A model generated the notes under the pieces. The model made no database searches. It had not been told where the DNA came from and saw only the letters and a list, made by a program, of their open reading frames with translations. The position numbers and the translations under genes were made by a program. Below are positions 50,010-60,412 of a stretch of DNA of 64,000 bases, piece after piece. The first letter of the stretch is position 1. Every line of letters starts with the position of its first letter. Source of the stretch: Methylorubrum sp. B1-46 (GTDB taxonomy: Bacteria; Pseudomonadota; Alphaproteobacteria; Rhizobiales; Beijerinckiaceae); the NCBI RefSeq assembly GCF_021117295.1, contig NZ_CP088247.1, forward strand, positions 4,789,001 to 4,853,000, in the 5' to 3' direction.

Positions 50010-50215
50010 GTATCCCCTCTCCCCGCCCGCGGGGAAAGGCCCGCAGGCCCCTCGTCGTGCTTGCGGGAGGCGGAGGCGAAGCCGAAGCGGAGGTGAGGGG
50101 GCGCTTCCGAAAGAGGCTCTTCCGGCGAAGCCCCTCACCTTCGGCGACCGCCTCGCTTACCCGACGACGAGGTCGGTAAAGCCCTCTCCCCGCAAGCGGG
50201 GCGAGGAGATGCTTG
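50010..50215. repeat. palindromic intergenic repeat cluster
   Basis: The 302-bp gap between the TerB-like and hybrid-kinase genes is filled by inverted motifs: CTCTCCCCGcccGCGGGGAaag near 50020, CGAAGGTGAGGGG/CCCCTCAC-CTTCGG pairs near 50088-50155, and CCCTCTCCCCGCaaGCGGGGCGAGG near 50190. It looks like a mobile or amplified intergenic element and not a gene. Confidence 0.55.
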
Positions 50216-50223
50216 GGACCGGC

Positions 50224-50673
50224 TCAAACCTCCGGAAACCGCCTCAGCAGCGCGTCGCCATTGAGCCCGAGCGCGGCGCCGACCTCGGCGAGCGCCGCGT
50301 GCTCCTCGCGGCCGATACCCTCGTGGTCGGCGACGTCGGCCGCGACGAGGAAAACGTTGCGGCGCTGCTCCTCCGGCCGATCGGCGATCGCGCCGATTCG
50401 AACGAGGTTTTCCGCGCGGCCGGCGCGGGTGCGGGCGCGGCCGAGCCCTTCGTAGAGGGCGTGTTCCAGCATCAGGCTGTCGTAGCCCTTCTCGATGATC
50501 GGGTTCGCGCGGATGCCGGCGAGCGCGGTCTCGAACTCCTCGGTCATCAGTTCGCCGTCGGCCACCGCGACGTTGGCGCAGGCCGACACCGCCGCCTGCA
50601 TCAGCGTCTCGTCGCCGGCATAGGCCTTGAGGGTGGTGCGGAACTGCTCGACCGCAGCGTGAAGAAGGCCCAT
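50224..50673 (-). CDS. TerB-like protein
   Basis: A 149-aa helical protein matching the TerB/tellurite-resistance fold: LLHAAVEQFRTTLKAYAGDETLMQAAVSACANVAVADGELMTEEFETALAGIRANP, then EEHAALAEVGAALGL. The acidic VADGELMTEE and VADHEGIGREE loops look like metal-binding motifs of the family. Function unknown; other ter genes are absent. It follows murU on the same strand 48 bp later. Confidence 0.8.
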   Translation of the reverse strand: MGLLHAAVEQFRTTLKAYAGDETLMQAAVSACANVAVADGELMTEEFETALAGIRANPIIEKGYDSLMLEHALYEGLGRARTRAGRAENLVRIGAIADRPEEQRRNVFLVAADVADHEGIGREEHAALAEVGAALGLNGDALLRRFPEV

Positions 50674-50720
50674 GTCTCGTACAAAACCCCGTGGCAGAGC
50701 CCCGACAACGGGGATGCCGG

Positions 50721-51467
50721 TCAAACGATCCGCGCACTCTCCTGCACCCGCGCCTCGGCCGCCTGGATCGCCTCCGGCGTGCCGACGTGCAGCCACTGCC
50801 CGTCGAGGCGCAGGCCGTGGAGGCGGTTGCGCTTGACCGCCCGGTCGAACAGCAGGGTCAGGGAGAAGGAGCCCTCCGGCGTGTCGGCGAATAGCTCCGG
50901 CTTCAGGATCGCCACGCCGGCATAGATGAAGGGCGCAACCTCGCGCTCGCCGCGCCACGAGAGCCGACCGTCCGAGTCCATGTCGAAATCGCCCGCGCCC
51001 TCGTAGCCGAGGCTCGTCGCGGTCGGGGCGACGAGAAGCAGGATATCCATCGTCTCGGGGTTCCAGGACTCGATCAGCCGCCCGAGATTGGGCCGCGGCC
51101 CCTCCAACCAGAACGAGTCCGAGTTGAACACCACGAAGGGCTCGCCGTTGAGCCGGTCGAGCGCCTTCTTCACGCCGCCGCCGGTCTCGAGCAGGGCGTC
51201 CCGTTCGTCGGAGACGACGATGGCCGGGGCGCCGGTGCGGTGGGAGAGATGCCCCTCCATCAGGTCGGCGAGCCAGTGGACGTTGACCACCGCCGTCTCG
51301 ATGCCGCCCTGCGCCGCCCGGTCGAGGGCGTGGTCGATCAGGGCCTTGCCGGCGACTTCGACCAAGGGTTTGGGCACCGTCGCGGTAATCGGGCGCATGC
51401 GCTTGCCCAGGCCCGCCGCGAGCACGAAGGCGCGGGTGATTTTTTTCGGGGTGGGTTCAGCGCTCAT
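50721..51467 (-). CDS. murU: MurNAc-1-phosphate uridylyltransferase (MurU)
   Basis: A 248-aa nucleotidyltransferase. The sugar-nucleotide motif is FVLAAGLGKRMRPITATVPKPLVEVAGK, and GGGVKKAL and FNSDSFW follow. It lies right after a TsaE-AmgK fusion gene, the arrangement known for MurU, which makes UDP-MurNAc from MurNAc-1-P in an anabolic recycling route that bypasses de novo fosfomycin-sensitive synthesis. Mannose-1-phosphate guanylyltransferase is a possible alternative call from sequence alone; context favours MurU. Confidence 0.85.
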   Translation of the reverse strand: MSAEPTPKKITRAFVLAAGLGKRMRPITATVPKPLVEVAGKALIDHALDRAAQGGIETAVVNVHWLADLMEGHLSHRTGAPAIVVSDERDALLETGGGVKKALDRLNGEPFVVFNSDSFWLEGPRPNLGRLIESWNPETMDILLLVAPTATSLGYEGAGDFDMDSDGRLSWRGEREVAPFIYAGVAILKPELFADTPEGSFSLTLLFDRAVKRNRLHGLRLDGQWLHVGTPEAIQAAEARVQESARIV

Positions 51468-51500
51468 GCCGCCTCGACCGGTCCGGTTGAAATGAAGCGT

Positions 51501-53156
51501 TCAGGATGCGGCAGGTTCGGCATCCGGCCGCGGTGCGACGAGGCTCGGCAGGTGGGTCTCGTGCCACGCCCTGACCGCCGCCAGCGCCGGATGGGCGAGG
51601 TTGCGGGCGACATAGCCCTCGATCCGCGGCAGGTGGGCCAGGTAGCCCGGCTTGCCGTCGCGCTTGTCCAGTCGGGCGAAGATGCCGAGGATCTTGGTGG
51701 CGCGCTGGGCCGCCAGCACCGCGTAGGCGCGGGCGAAAGCCTGCATGTCGAAGCCGATATCCCGGCCGCGGCGCTCGCGGATATAGAGGCCGAGCAGCCG
51801 CAATTCGAAATCGGCGCTGGCATCGACGCGGGCGTCCTGCAGCAGCGAGGCGACGTCGTAGGCCGGGTGGCCCATCACCGCGTCCTGGAAGTCGATCACG
51901 CCGACCCGCTCCAGCCCGGTCCGCTCGGGGAGCCAGATCAGGTTGGGCGAGTGGTAGTCGCGCAGGGTCCAGGTGGCGGGCTCGGCGATCAGGTCCTTCA
52001 GCGCCTCCGCCCAGAGATCGCGGAAGGTGCTCCGCGCCTCGGGCGACAGGGTCGTGCCGCGGATCGCGGGCGCGTACCACTCGGGCATCAGCTCCGCCTC
52101 GAACAGCAGGGCTTCGAGGTCGTAGGCCGGGATGGCGTGATCGATCCCCTCGCTCACCGGCACGGTCGTCGGCAGGTCGGTGGCATGGAGCTTGGCCAGC
52201 AGCCGGACGGCCTCGGCGTAGCGCTCGGGACGCGGCGCGCCGTTCTCGATCACCGGCTCGGAGCCGAGATCCTCCAGGATCAGCAGGCCGGCATCGAGGT
52301 TCTCACCCAGGATCTTCGGGGCCGAGAAGCCGATCGCCCGCAGCGCCCGGTCCATACCGACGAAGGCGTGGATGCTCTCGGCGAGCTTGACCACGGCGCT
52401 GTAGGGCTTCCCGTCCTTGACCGGCGGGCCGTCGGGACGGGGCGGCGAGATCATCAGCACGGCGGTCTCGCCGCCCGGCCTCACCAGCCGCTCGTAGGCG
52501 CGCGAGGAGGCGTCGCCCTGCATCAGCACCCGCTCGGCCTCGTCCCAGCCGCTGCGGGCGAGCAAAGCCCGGACGGCGCGGGCGCGATCGATGCGCTCGC
52601 GCATGTCGCCGGTGCCGTCAATCCGGATGAGGCGGGCCTCCTCGCCATACTCCGCCCGCAGGGACAGCTCGACGGTGAGCGTGGGATTCTCGCGGTGGCC
52701 CAGCCTTTCGGGCCACTCGACCAGGGTGATCGCGGTCTCCGAAAGTTCGTCGAAGCCGAGTTCCACCAGCTCGTCCGGACCGCGCAGGCGGTAGAGATCG
52801 GCGTGGATCACCGTGCGGCCGGAGCGGGTCTCGTAGGGCTGCATCAGGGTGAAGGTCGGGCTCGGCACTTCGAGCCGCGGATCGCCCGCGAGTTCGCGGA
52901 TCATCGCGCGGGCGAGCGTGGTCTTGCCCGCGCCGAGCCCGCCGGAGAGCGCCACGAGGTCGCCGGGCCGCAGAATGCCGGCCAGGAAAGCGGCCATGTC
53001 CTCGGTCGCGCCCTCCTCGGGCAGCAGCACCTCCCAGGCGGCGCGCCGGGGCGACGATGACGCCGGCGGCGTCTGGGCCTCGCCCTGCGACGGGCCGGGC
53101 CGCGGGCTTCCCGCCGTGCTGTCCGGAACCTCGCTCAACGCCCCAATCCTCCGCAA
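51501..53156 (-). CDS. TsaE-AmgK fusion (tRNA t6A ATPase + anomeric sugar kinase)
   Basis: A 551-aa two-domain protein. Residues about 42-180 are TsaE: Walker A SGGLGAGKTT (G72-T79), the PSPTFTLMQPYE motif and a HADLYRL motif, the ATPase that drives threonylcarbamoyl-AMP transfer to tRNA A37. From about 190 onward is an aminoglycoside-phosphotransferase-like kinase with LILEDLG, WTLRDYHSPNLIW (catalytic Asp and Asn) and GVIDFQDAVMGHPAYD, matching AmgK, which phosphorylates MurNAc/GlcNAc at C1. Separate proteins in many bacteria, fused here. Followed by murU 33 bp later on the same strand. Confidence 0.88.
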   Translation of the reverse strand: MRRIGALSEVPDSTAGSPRPGPSQGEAQTPPASSSPRRAAWEVLLPEEGATEDMAAFLAGILRPGDLVALSGGLGAGKTTLARAMIRELAGDPRLEVPSPTFTLMQPYETRSGRTVIHADLYRLRGPDELVELGFDELSETAITLVEWPERLGHRENPTLTVELSLRAEYGEEARLIRIDGTGDMRERIDRARAVRALLARSGWDEAERVLMQGDASSRAYERLVRPGGETAVLMISPPRPDGPPVKDGKPYSAVVKLAESIHAFVGMDRALRAIGFSAPKILGENLDAGLLILEDLGSEPVIENGAPRPERYAEAVRLLAKLHATDLPTTVPVSEGIDHAIPAYDLEALLFEAELMPEWYAPAIRGTTLSPEARSTFRDLWAEALKDLIAEPATWTLRDYHSPNLIWLPERTGLERVGVIDFQDAVMGHPAYDVASLLQDARVDASADFELRLLGLYIRERRGRDIGFDMQAFARAYAVLAAQRATKILGIFARLDKRDGKPGYLAHLPRIEGYVARNLAHPALAAVRAWHETHLPSLVAPRPDAEPAAS

Positions 53157-53315
53157 AGCCGCGAACGGCCACCCCGCTCAGGGTTAAGCCTCAACCCTTC
53201 TATCGGGGGATGTTTAACCCTTTTTCCGCGCCCGCGGTGAGCCCCGCCTGCCGGCGCGAGCCGATTTCACCCCGATTCCGTGAGCGGCGGCCGGCTCTCG
53301 AAGAACGTCGATGTC

Positions 53316-55829
53316 CTACTCGGCGGCCTCGGCGAGGCTCCCATTGCCCGGCGGCGTCTCGACCGGGAACAGGCAGGTGACGCGGGTGCCCGCGCCCGGC
53401 GCCGAGTGGATCTCGACGCGACCGCCATGCAGCTCGACGAAGGAGCGCACGATCGAGAGGCCGAGGCCGACGCCGCGGTGCTTGGTGCCGAGCGTGTTGC
53501 TCTCGAACCGGTCGAACACCCGGTCGATCACCTCGGGCGCGATGCCGCGGCCGCGGTCGATCACGGTCAGCCGCAGCGCCGTTCCCTCGCGCCGGGCCTC
53601 GACGCGGACCTGCTGGCCGGGCGCGGAGAAGCCGACCGCGTTGGAGAGCAGGTTGAACAGGATCTGGCGCACCCGCTTGCCGTCGGCGAAGACGTTGCCG
53701 ATGTCCTCCGGCACGTCGAGGTCGAGGCCGATATCGGATTCTGCGAGCCGATCCTCGATGCCGCGGGCGGCGGCCTCCACGGTGGAGCGCACGTCGATGG
53801 TCTCGCGCTGCAATTCGAGCGAGCCGGCATCGATCGAGGCGAGGTCGAGGATGTCGTTGATGATGACGAGCAGCGCGGCGGACGAGCGCATGATGTGCTC
53901 GGAATATTCGCGCTGGCGCTCGTTCAGCGCGCCGACGGTCTCGTCGCCCAGCAACTGGGTGAAGCCGATGATGTTGGTGAGCGGCGAGCGCAGCTCGTAG
54001 GAGACGTGGTGGACGAAGGTGTCGCGCAGCTGCGAGGCGCGCTCCAGGGCGTCGTTCTTCTCGGTCAGCGCCCGCTCGACATTGGCGCTCGCGGTGACGT
54101 CGATGAAGGTCAGCAGCGTGGCGCCGAGCGGCAGCGGCTGCGAGGAACAGTCGAGCACCGTGCCGTCGCTGATATCGAGGCGGCAGCCATGGCCGCTGCG
54201 GGTCTCGGACAGGCCGGTGATCGACTGGCGGATGCCGGCCCAGGCGCTCTGGTCGGGGGTCAGCGCCCGGCAGGCGGCGATCACCGCATCGACATGCGGC
54301 TTGCCCGCGAGCGTCGCCGGGTCGAGGCGCCAGGTCGCGGCGAAGGCGCGGTTTGCCACCGTCAGGCGCCCGTCGGCGCCGAACACCGCCACCGGCTCCT
54401 TGAGTGCCTCCAGGGTCTCGGCCTGCTCCTTCATCAGCGCGTCGTAGCGCGAGGCGAGCTTCATGCTCTCCGAGACGTCGTGGTAGAGATAGGTCAGGCC
54501 GCCCTGCGGGTTGGGGTCGGCGACGACGCGGAGCGTCCGCCCGTCGGGCAGGTACCAGGGCGTGTCGGTCGGCTCGACCGCGCGGTAGGCGGCGAGCACG
54601 TCGGCCTTCCACGAGCGGAAATCGGCTTGCTCGGGCAGCTTGCGGGCGGCGCGCAGGCGGTCGAGGATCTCGCCGTCGAGCGGGCGGCCTTCGAGGAAGG
54701 CGGGGTCGAGATCCCACAGGCGCTGGTAGGCGGCGTTGTGGAAGATCAGGCGCTGGCGCGCATCGAAGATCGCCACCGCGGTCGGCAACTGGTCGAGGGT
54801 GCGCACGTTGGCGTCCATCTGCCGCTGCAGGTCGGCGCGCACGCTCTCCAGCTCCGAGACGTCGACGGCGATGCCGACGCGGCCGGCCTCCAGGGTGCTC
54901 TCGCTGACGTCGAGGGTGCGGCGGGCGCCCGCCACCACCGCCGAGAGGCGTAAGGGTTGGGGGGCGAGGCCGGCGCGTCGCACTTGGCGGGCGATCTGCT
55001 CGCGGGCGCCGCGGTCGAGGAGTTCCAGGCCGTGATGCAGCGCCGTTTCACGGCTCGGGGCCTCGACGGCAGCGGCGTAGGCGGCGTTGACGAAGGCGAG
55101 CGCCCCGTCCGGGGATCGGTGCCAGACCGGCTGCGGGATCGCGTCGAGCAGACCCGCGAGCGCGGCGAGACGGCTTTTGGCCTCGTCCAGGGTGTGGCGC
55201 AGCTCGATCAGCTCGCGGCGCTCCTCGGTGGTCTCGCGCAGGCGCAGCAGCGCCCGGCCGCCCACCGCCTGCCCCTGCGCCTCGATGAAGCGCCCGGCGA
55301 GGCTGCGCAGATTCGTCCGGAAGCCGGTGCCGCGTTCGCGCAACGTGGCGACCGCCGCCTCGAGGAGCTGCGCGTCCTGGGGCGTGAGCCAGGTGCCGAA
55401 GGTCAGCAGGTGCCGGGAGGCGCCCTGAATCCCGCGGGCATCCTGGTTCCGAAAATCCTGGGCGAAACCGGCATCGCCGACGATGCTCGGCTCGCCGCGC
55501 CCGGCCCAGGCGATGAGGACCTGATGCTCGGAATGGAGCAGCATCTCGGCCCGGTCGTGCGCGCCCCGGAGCTGAGCGAGTTCGTCCTGAAGCGCCCGCT
55601 CCTTGCGCGTCCAGCCGACGCGCTCGCGCAGATAGACCAGCGACAGGATGGTCGCGAACAGGATGAGGCCGAGGACGACGGCAAGGCCGGCAACGTTGTG
55701 CGTTTGCATCGCTCCCAGCATCGGCCTCGCTTCGATGGACGGAGCCCCCTCGGCGAGTGCCGCGACCGGCGCCGCGACGACGAGGACGCCGACGCGCGAC
55801 AGGACGCGCGCCGCCCGTTCCAGACCCAT
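53316..55829 (-). CDS. divL: DivL-type cell-cycle pseudo-histidine kinase
   Basis: An 837-aa membrane protein. An N-terminal signal-like span (about residues 5-27) and a second span (about 47-70) precede several PAS-like regions (about 230-330, 350-460, 465-580). The dimerisation helix reads FVHHVSYELRSPLTNIIGFTQLLGDE: the phosphorylatable His is replaced by Tyr611, the hallmark of DivL, which acts as a regulator of the CckA-CtrA pathway in Caulobacter and relatives. HATPase motifs remain (NAVGFSAPGQQV, DRGRGIAPE, GVGLGLSIVRSF). ATG 55829 is used; GTG 55841 is in frame. Context with tsaE and ahcY is conserved in alphaproteobacteria. Confidence 0.92.
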   Translation of the reverse strand: MGLERAARVLSRVGVLVVAAPVAALAEGAPSIEARPMLGAMQTHNVAGLAVVLGLILFATILSLVYLRERVGWTRKERALQDELAQLRGAHDRAEMLLHSEHQVLIAWAGRGEPSIVGDAGFAQDFRNQDARGIQGASRHLLTFGTWLTPQDAQLLEAAVATLRERGTGFRTNLRSLAGRFIEAQGQAVGGRALLRLRETTEERRELIELRHTLDEAKSRLAALAGLLDAIPQPVWHRSPDGALAFVNAAYAAAVEAPSRETALHHGLELLDRGAREQIARQVRRAGLAPQPLRLSAVVAGARRTLDVSESTLEAGRVGIAVDVSELESVRADLQRQMDANVRTLDQLPTAVAIFDARQRLIFHNAAYQRLWDLDPAFLEGRPLDGEILDRLRAARKLPEQADFRSWKADVLAAYRAVEPTDTPWYLPDGRTLRVVADPNPQGGLTYLYHDVSESMKLASRYDALMKEQAETLEALKEPVAVFGADGRLTVANRAFAATWRLDPATLAGKPHVDAVIAACRALTPDQSAWAGIRQSITGLSETRSGHGCRLDISDGTVLDCSSQPLPLGATLLTFIDVTASANVERALTEKNDALERASQLRDTFVHHVSYELRSPLTNIIGFTQLLGDETVGALNERQREYSEHIMRSSAALLVIINDILDLASIDAGSLELQRETIDVRSTVEAAARGIEDRLAESDIGLDLDVPEDIGNVFADGKRVRQILFNLLSNAVGFSAPGQQVRVEARREGTALRLTVIDRGRGIAPEVIDRVFDRFESNTLGTKHRGVGLGLSIVRSFVELHGGRVEIHSAPGAGTRVTCLFPVETPPGNGSLAEAAE

Positions 55830-56319
55830 GTCCGCCCCCACCCCATACCCGGCGCTCCGCGGCGCTCGCGCCCACGGCTCGGAAAGCTCACCGAACACGC
55901 CGGGCAAATGCCCACCGCCGCAACCGGCTTGCCGCCGCCGCGCAGGCACCTGCTTCCGAAGATTCGCGCCACTGTAACGCGGGGTCGATTCCGGCTGGAA
56001 GCGCCTTTATCGCCCCGAGCGGGTCGGCCCTGCATTCCGGCGGCACACAGCACCCAAAAGCCACACCACCGAAATGGTCTCTTGACGCCGTCTTAGGAAT
56101 GATTGCCGCGCCGTATGGGCCGTAATCCTAAGTCAAGTCTCCCATGCAGCCGTGAAAACAGTTTCGCCACCGGTGCGATGGCCGGTCTGTGCCGGCGCGA
56201 GGCGACCCGCAAAACGAGAGAAGCCCGGCCATGGCCGGGCTTCTTGCGTGACTCTGACGGCAGGTCCAATCGCGCCGGCGACCCGGTTTCCTGAACGAAG
56301 CCGGGTGCTCGAACGTCGA
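55830..56319. other. 490-bp region between divL and ahcY
   Basis: Holds the divL leader, a structured dyad (56081-56137: CTTGAC-TTAGGA with TCCTAA-GTCAAG, a 6-nt bulge on the left arm) and the ahcY terminator (56214-56246). No gene is evident. The dyad sits about 250 bp before divL and could be an operator or an RNA element. Confidence 0.45.
56214..56246 (-). terminator. terminator of ahcY
   Basis: A near-perfect palindrome GAAGCCCGGCC/GGCCGGGCTTC centred on CATG at 56220-56243; on the minus strand it is followed by TCTCGTTTTG. It lies 75 bp after the ahcY stop. Confidence 0.65.
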
Positions 56320-57726
<1,407 letters not shown>

Positions 57727-57843
57727 CTCGGTATCCCTTTTCAGTCGTGGCCGGCGCGAAACGGCCAATCGTTCCGGCGCATCGGCCGGTTCACCCGGCC
57801 GGGTCGGCCATCCCTGTAGCAGGGCGGGGCTTAGGGAGCAATC

Positions 57844-57865
57844 AAGACATAAAGATGTCTTTATG
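57844..57865. promoter_or_regulatory. dyad operator upstream of ahcY, candidate SahR site
   Basis: Two overlapping dyads: CATAAAGA-tg-TCTTTATG (57848-57865, 8-bp perfect arms) and AAGACAT-aaag-ATGTCTT (57844-57861, 7-bp perfect arms), 118 bp before the ahcY start in a sharply AT-rich spot. ArsR-family repressors such as SahR, which sense S-adenosylhomocysteine and control ahcY, bind dyads of this size; the identity is inferred from position and shape. Confidence 0.55.
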
Positions 57866-57895
57866 CGTTTAATTCCAGGGTGAACGGCTGGGCGC

Positions 57896-59518
57896 TCAGG
57901 CCGGCTCGTCCCGCAACTGCCGCCGGATGATCTTGCCGCTCGTCGTCATTGGCAGGGTGTCGCGAAACGCGAGCGCGCGCGGCACCTCGTGGGCGGAGAG
58001 GCGCGCCTTAGCGAAGGCGAGGATCTCGGCGGCGAGCGCGTCGGAGGGTGAAAAGCCGGTGCGCAGGGTGACGAAGGCCTTCACGGTCTCGGTGCGAAGC
58101 GGGTCGGGCACGCCGACGGCGGCGGCGAGGGCCACCGCCGGATGGGCGCAGAGGCAGGCTTCGATCTCGGCCGGGCCGATCCGGTAGGCGGCGGAGGTGA
58201 TGAGATCGTCCTCGCGGCCGACGAAACGGATGTAGCCGTCGGCGTCGCGCCGCGCCTGGTCGCCGGTCATCCACCAGCCGTCGCGGAATTTATTCGCGGT
58301 CGCCTCGGGCTGGTTCCAGTAGTCGAGGAACAGCACCGGGTCGGGCGCGCGTACGGCGATCTCGCCGGTCTCGTCGATATCCGCCTCGGTCCCGTCCTCG
58401 CGCAAGACCGCGACGCGGTGGCCGGGCACCGGCTTGCCCGTGGCACCGGCCCGCGCCACGCCGATCCGCGCGCTGGAGGCGAGAACGAGGTTGCACTCGG
58501 TCTGGCCGTAGGCCTCGCCGATGGTGAGGCCGAGCGCGGCTCGCGCCCATTCGAAGGTCTCGGCCCCGAGCGCCTCGCCGGCCGAGGCGATGTTGCGCAA
58601 GGCGGAGAGATCGAAGATTTCGCGCGGGTTCGTGACGCCGCGCAGCATCCGCAGCGCGGTCGGCGGCAGGAAGGCGTGGGTGACGCCGAGATCGGCCATC
58701 AGCCGGAACGCCGCTTCCGGCTCGAACCGGCCCGAGGCCTTCGCGACCACCGGCATGCCGAGGCGGAGCGACGGCATCAGCACATTGAGCAGGCCGCCGG
58801 CCCAGGCCCAGTCGGAGGGCGTCCACATCAGCCCGGTGCCTTCAGCGGGAAAACCGTGCATCAGGGTCCAGCCCGGCAGGTGACCGAGCAGGACCCGGTG
58901 GCCGTGCAGCGCGCCCTTGGCCAGCCCGGTCGTGCCGGAGGTGTAGATCATCAGGGCCGGATCGTCCGGCCCGGTCGCCCGTGTCGCGAACCCGTCCGGG
59001 GCGTTCTCCAGAGCCGCGAAGAAATCCTCCGCGGCGTCCCCTGCCCCATCGACCGAGAGGATCGTGGCGAGATCCGGCAAGTCGGCGCGCAGCGGCTCCA
59101 GCTTGGCCAGCCCCGGCGCGTCGGTGACGACGGCGCAGGCGCCGGAATCGGCGAGGCGATGGCGCAGAGCCGCCTCACCGAACAGGCCGGCGAGCGGGAG
59201 TGCGATCGCCCCGAGCCGGTAGGCGGCGAAATGTGTCACCACCACCGCCGCCGATTGCGGCAGCAACACCGCTACCCGGTCGCCCGGCCCGACGCCGCGC
59301 GCGGCCAGTGCTGCCGCGAGCCGCAGCGAACAGGAGCGCAGACGGCCGTAGCTCATCGCCTCGGGACGGTCGTCGGCTCCCAGGACGAGGAGTGCGGTGC
59401 GGTCGGGCTCGCTCAGCGCCCAGCGGTCGCAGACATCGGCCGCGATGTTGTAGCGCTCCGGGATCTCCCAGCGGAAATTCGCGACGCATTGTTCGTAAGT
59501 GTCGGCTGGCTCCGGCAC
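57896..59518 (-). CDS. AMP-binding acyl-CoA synthetase
   Basis: A 540-aa adenylate-forming ligase that activates a carboxylic acid to its CoA ester. Motifs: [13 protein letters not shown] (P-loop), [38 protein letters not shown] and the C-terminal lysine of TSGKIIRR. Architecture fits medium-chain or aryl acyl-CoA synthetases; substrate unknown. The GTG at 59518 is preferred because GAGG lies 8 nt before it; an ATG at 59611 would add 31 residues of Arg-rich sequence. The gene converges with none; nitroreductase lies upstream on the same strand. Confidence 0.87.
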   Translation of the reverse strand: MPEPADTYEQCVANFRWEIPERYNIAADVCDRWALSEPDRTALLVLGADDRPEAMSYGRLRSCSLRLAAALAARGVGPGDRVAVLLPQSAAVVVTHFAAYRLGAIALPLAGLFGEAALRHRLADSGACAVVTDAPGLAKLEPLRADLPDLATILSVDGAGDAAEDFFAALENAPDGFATRATGPDDPALMIYTSGTTGLAKGALHGHRVLLGHLPGWTLMHGFPAEGTGLMWTPSDWAWAGGLLNVLMPSLRLGMPVVAKASGRFEPEAAFRLMADLGVTHAFLPPTALRMLRGVTNPREIFDLSALRNIASAGEALGAETFEWARAALGLTIGEAYGQTECNLVLASSARIGVARAGATGKPVPGHRVAVLREDGTEADIDETGEIAVRAPDPVLFLDYWNQPEATANKFRDGWWMTGDQARRDADGYIRFVGREDDLITSAAYRIGPAEIEACLCAHPAVALAAAVGVPDPLRTETVKAFVTLRTGFSPSDALAAEILAFAKARLSAHEVPRALAFRDTLPMTTSGKIIRRQLRDEPA

Positions 59519-59659
59519 GGCCTTGTCCTCGAACCTGCGGCGGCCCCCCGGCGCCGGTCCTGTTTCGTCTTGCCGGTCGCGCCGCAGCGGGACCGGCCGC
59601 CCCTCATCCACCCTCGCCGGGGCAGCCGCAATCCGCAGGCTGCACGCAGTCTTGCGGGC

Positions 59660-60271
59660 CTAGTCTTCGCGAGGCGGAAAGCCGCCGCGGAAGGCGAAAT
59701 CGGTGATCGGGCGGCGGGCGTTTGGGCGTTCCTTGGCCTGTTGCTCCTCGCTCAGCTCCGCCCAGGGCGTCGCGCGCCCGACCGCGTAGGCCGCCTCGAC
59801 CCGATGATGCTCGGGTACGTTCAGCACCGTCACCGCCCGCTCCTTGTCGAAGCCGCCCATGCCGTGGACGTGCCAGCCCTGGCGGTTGGCCTGGAGCGCG
59901 AAGGCGAGCGAGGCGGCCCCCGCATCGAGCGAGTGGCTGGCGGACGGCTTGAATTCGTCGCCGACCTTCATCCGGCTGCTCGAGACGAGGATGACGAGGG
60001 CGCCCGTATCCTTGGCCCATTTCTGGTTGCCCGGCACCAGGAGGTCGAAGAAGGCGTCCCAGTCCGGCGTGCCGCGCAGTGCGTAGAGGAAGCGCCAGGG
60101 CTGCGAGTTGTAGGCCGACGGCGACCAGCGCGCCGCCTCGAACATCCTGAACAGCTCGGCCTCGGGCACCGCCTCACCGGTGAAGGCACGGGGCGACCAG
60201 CGCTCGGCGAAGATCGGTTCGATGGCGTGGTCGGGCGTGCGGGTGGTAGGGCGAGTCGTCGCTTCGGTCAC
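59660..60271 (-). CDS. nitroreductase-family flavoprotein
   Basis: A 203-aa FMN enzyme of the nitroreductase superfamily. Seen: FAERWSPRAFTGEAVPEAELFRMFEAARWSPSAYNSQPWRFLY (FMN site), LDAGAASLAFALQANRQGWHVHGMGGFDKE and a conserved AVGRATP helix. Family members reduce quinones, nitro compounds or act as dehydrogenases. GTG start at 60271; the longer frame to 60328 begins in the intergenic region. It is divergent from the enoyl-CoA hydratase gene. Confidence 0.85.
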   Translation of the reverse strand: MTEATTRPTTRTPDHAIEPIFAERWSPRAFTGEAVPEAELFRMFEAARWSPSAYNSQPWRFLYALRGTPDWDAFFDLLVPGNQKWAKDTGALVILVSSSRMKVGDEFKPSASHSLDAGAASLAFALQANRQGWHVHGMGGFDKERAVTVLNVPEHHRVEAAYAVGRATPWAELSEEQQAKERPNARRPITDFAFRGGFPPRED

Positions 60272-60412
60272 CGGTGGCGGTCTCCGGGCTGGCAGGATGA
60301 TGGTGCGGCGCACGGTATGGCAGTGCACAAGCGCGGGCTAGGGGGTGGTGTTGCCGCGCCTCCCAAGGCGGGCGAGAACGAGGTGGAAGACATTGGCCCG
60401 ACGAGGATGCCC

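Noticed and set aside
57727-57843. Possible SAM-II or SAH riboswitch before ahcY
   Set aside because: The leader lacks the conserved pairing and core bases of these riboswitches; a DNA dyad explains the site better.
58142-60410. Long upstream extension of the enoyl-CoA hydratase frame
   Set aside because: The extension is antisense to the acyl-CoA ligase and nitroreductase genes and has no family pattern; the real start is near 60413.
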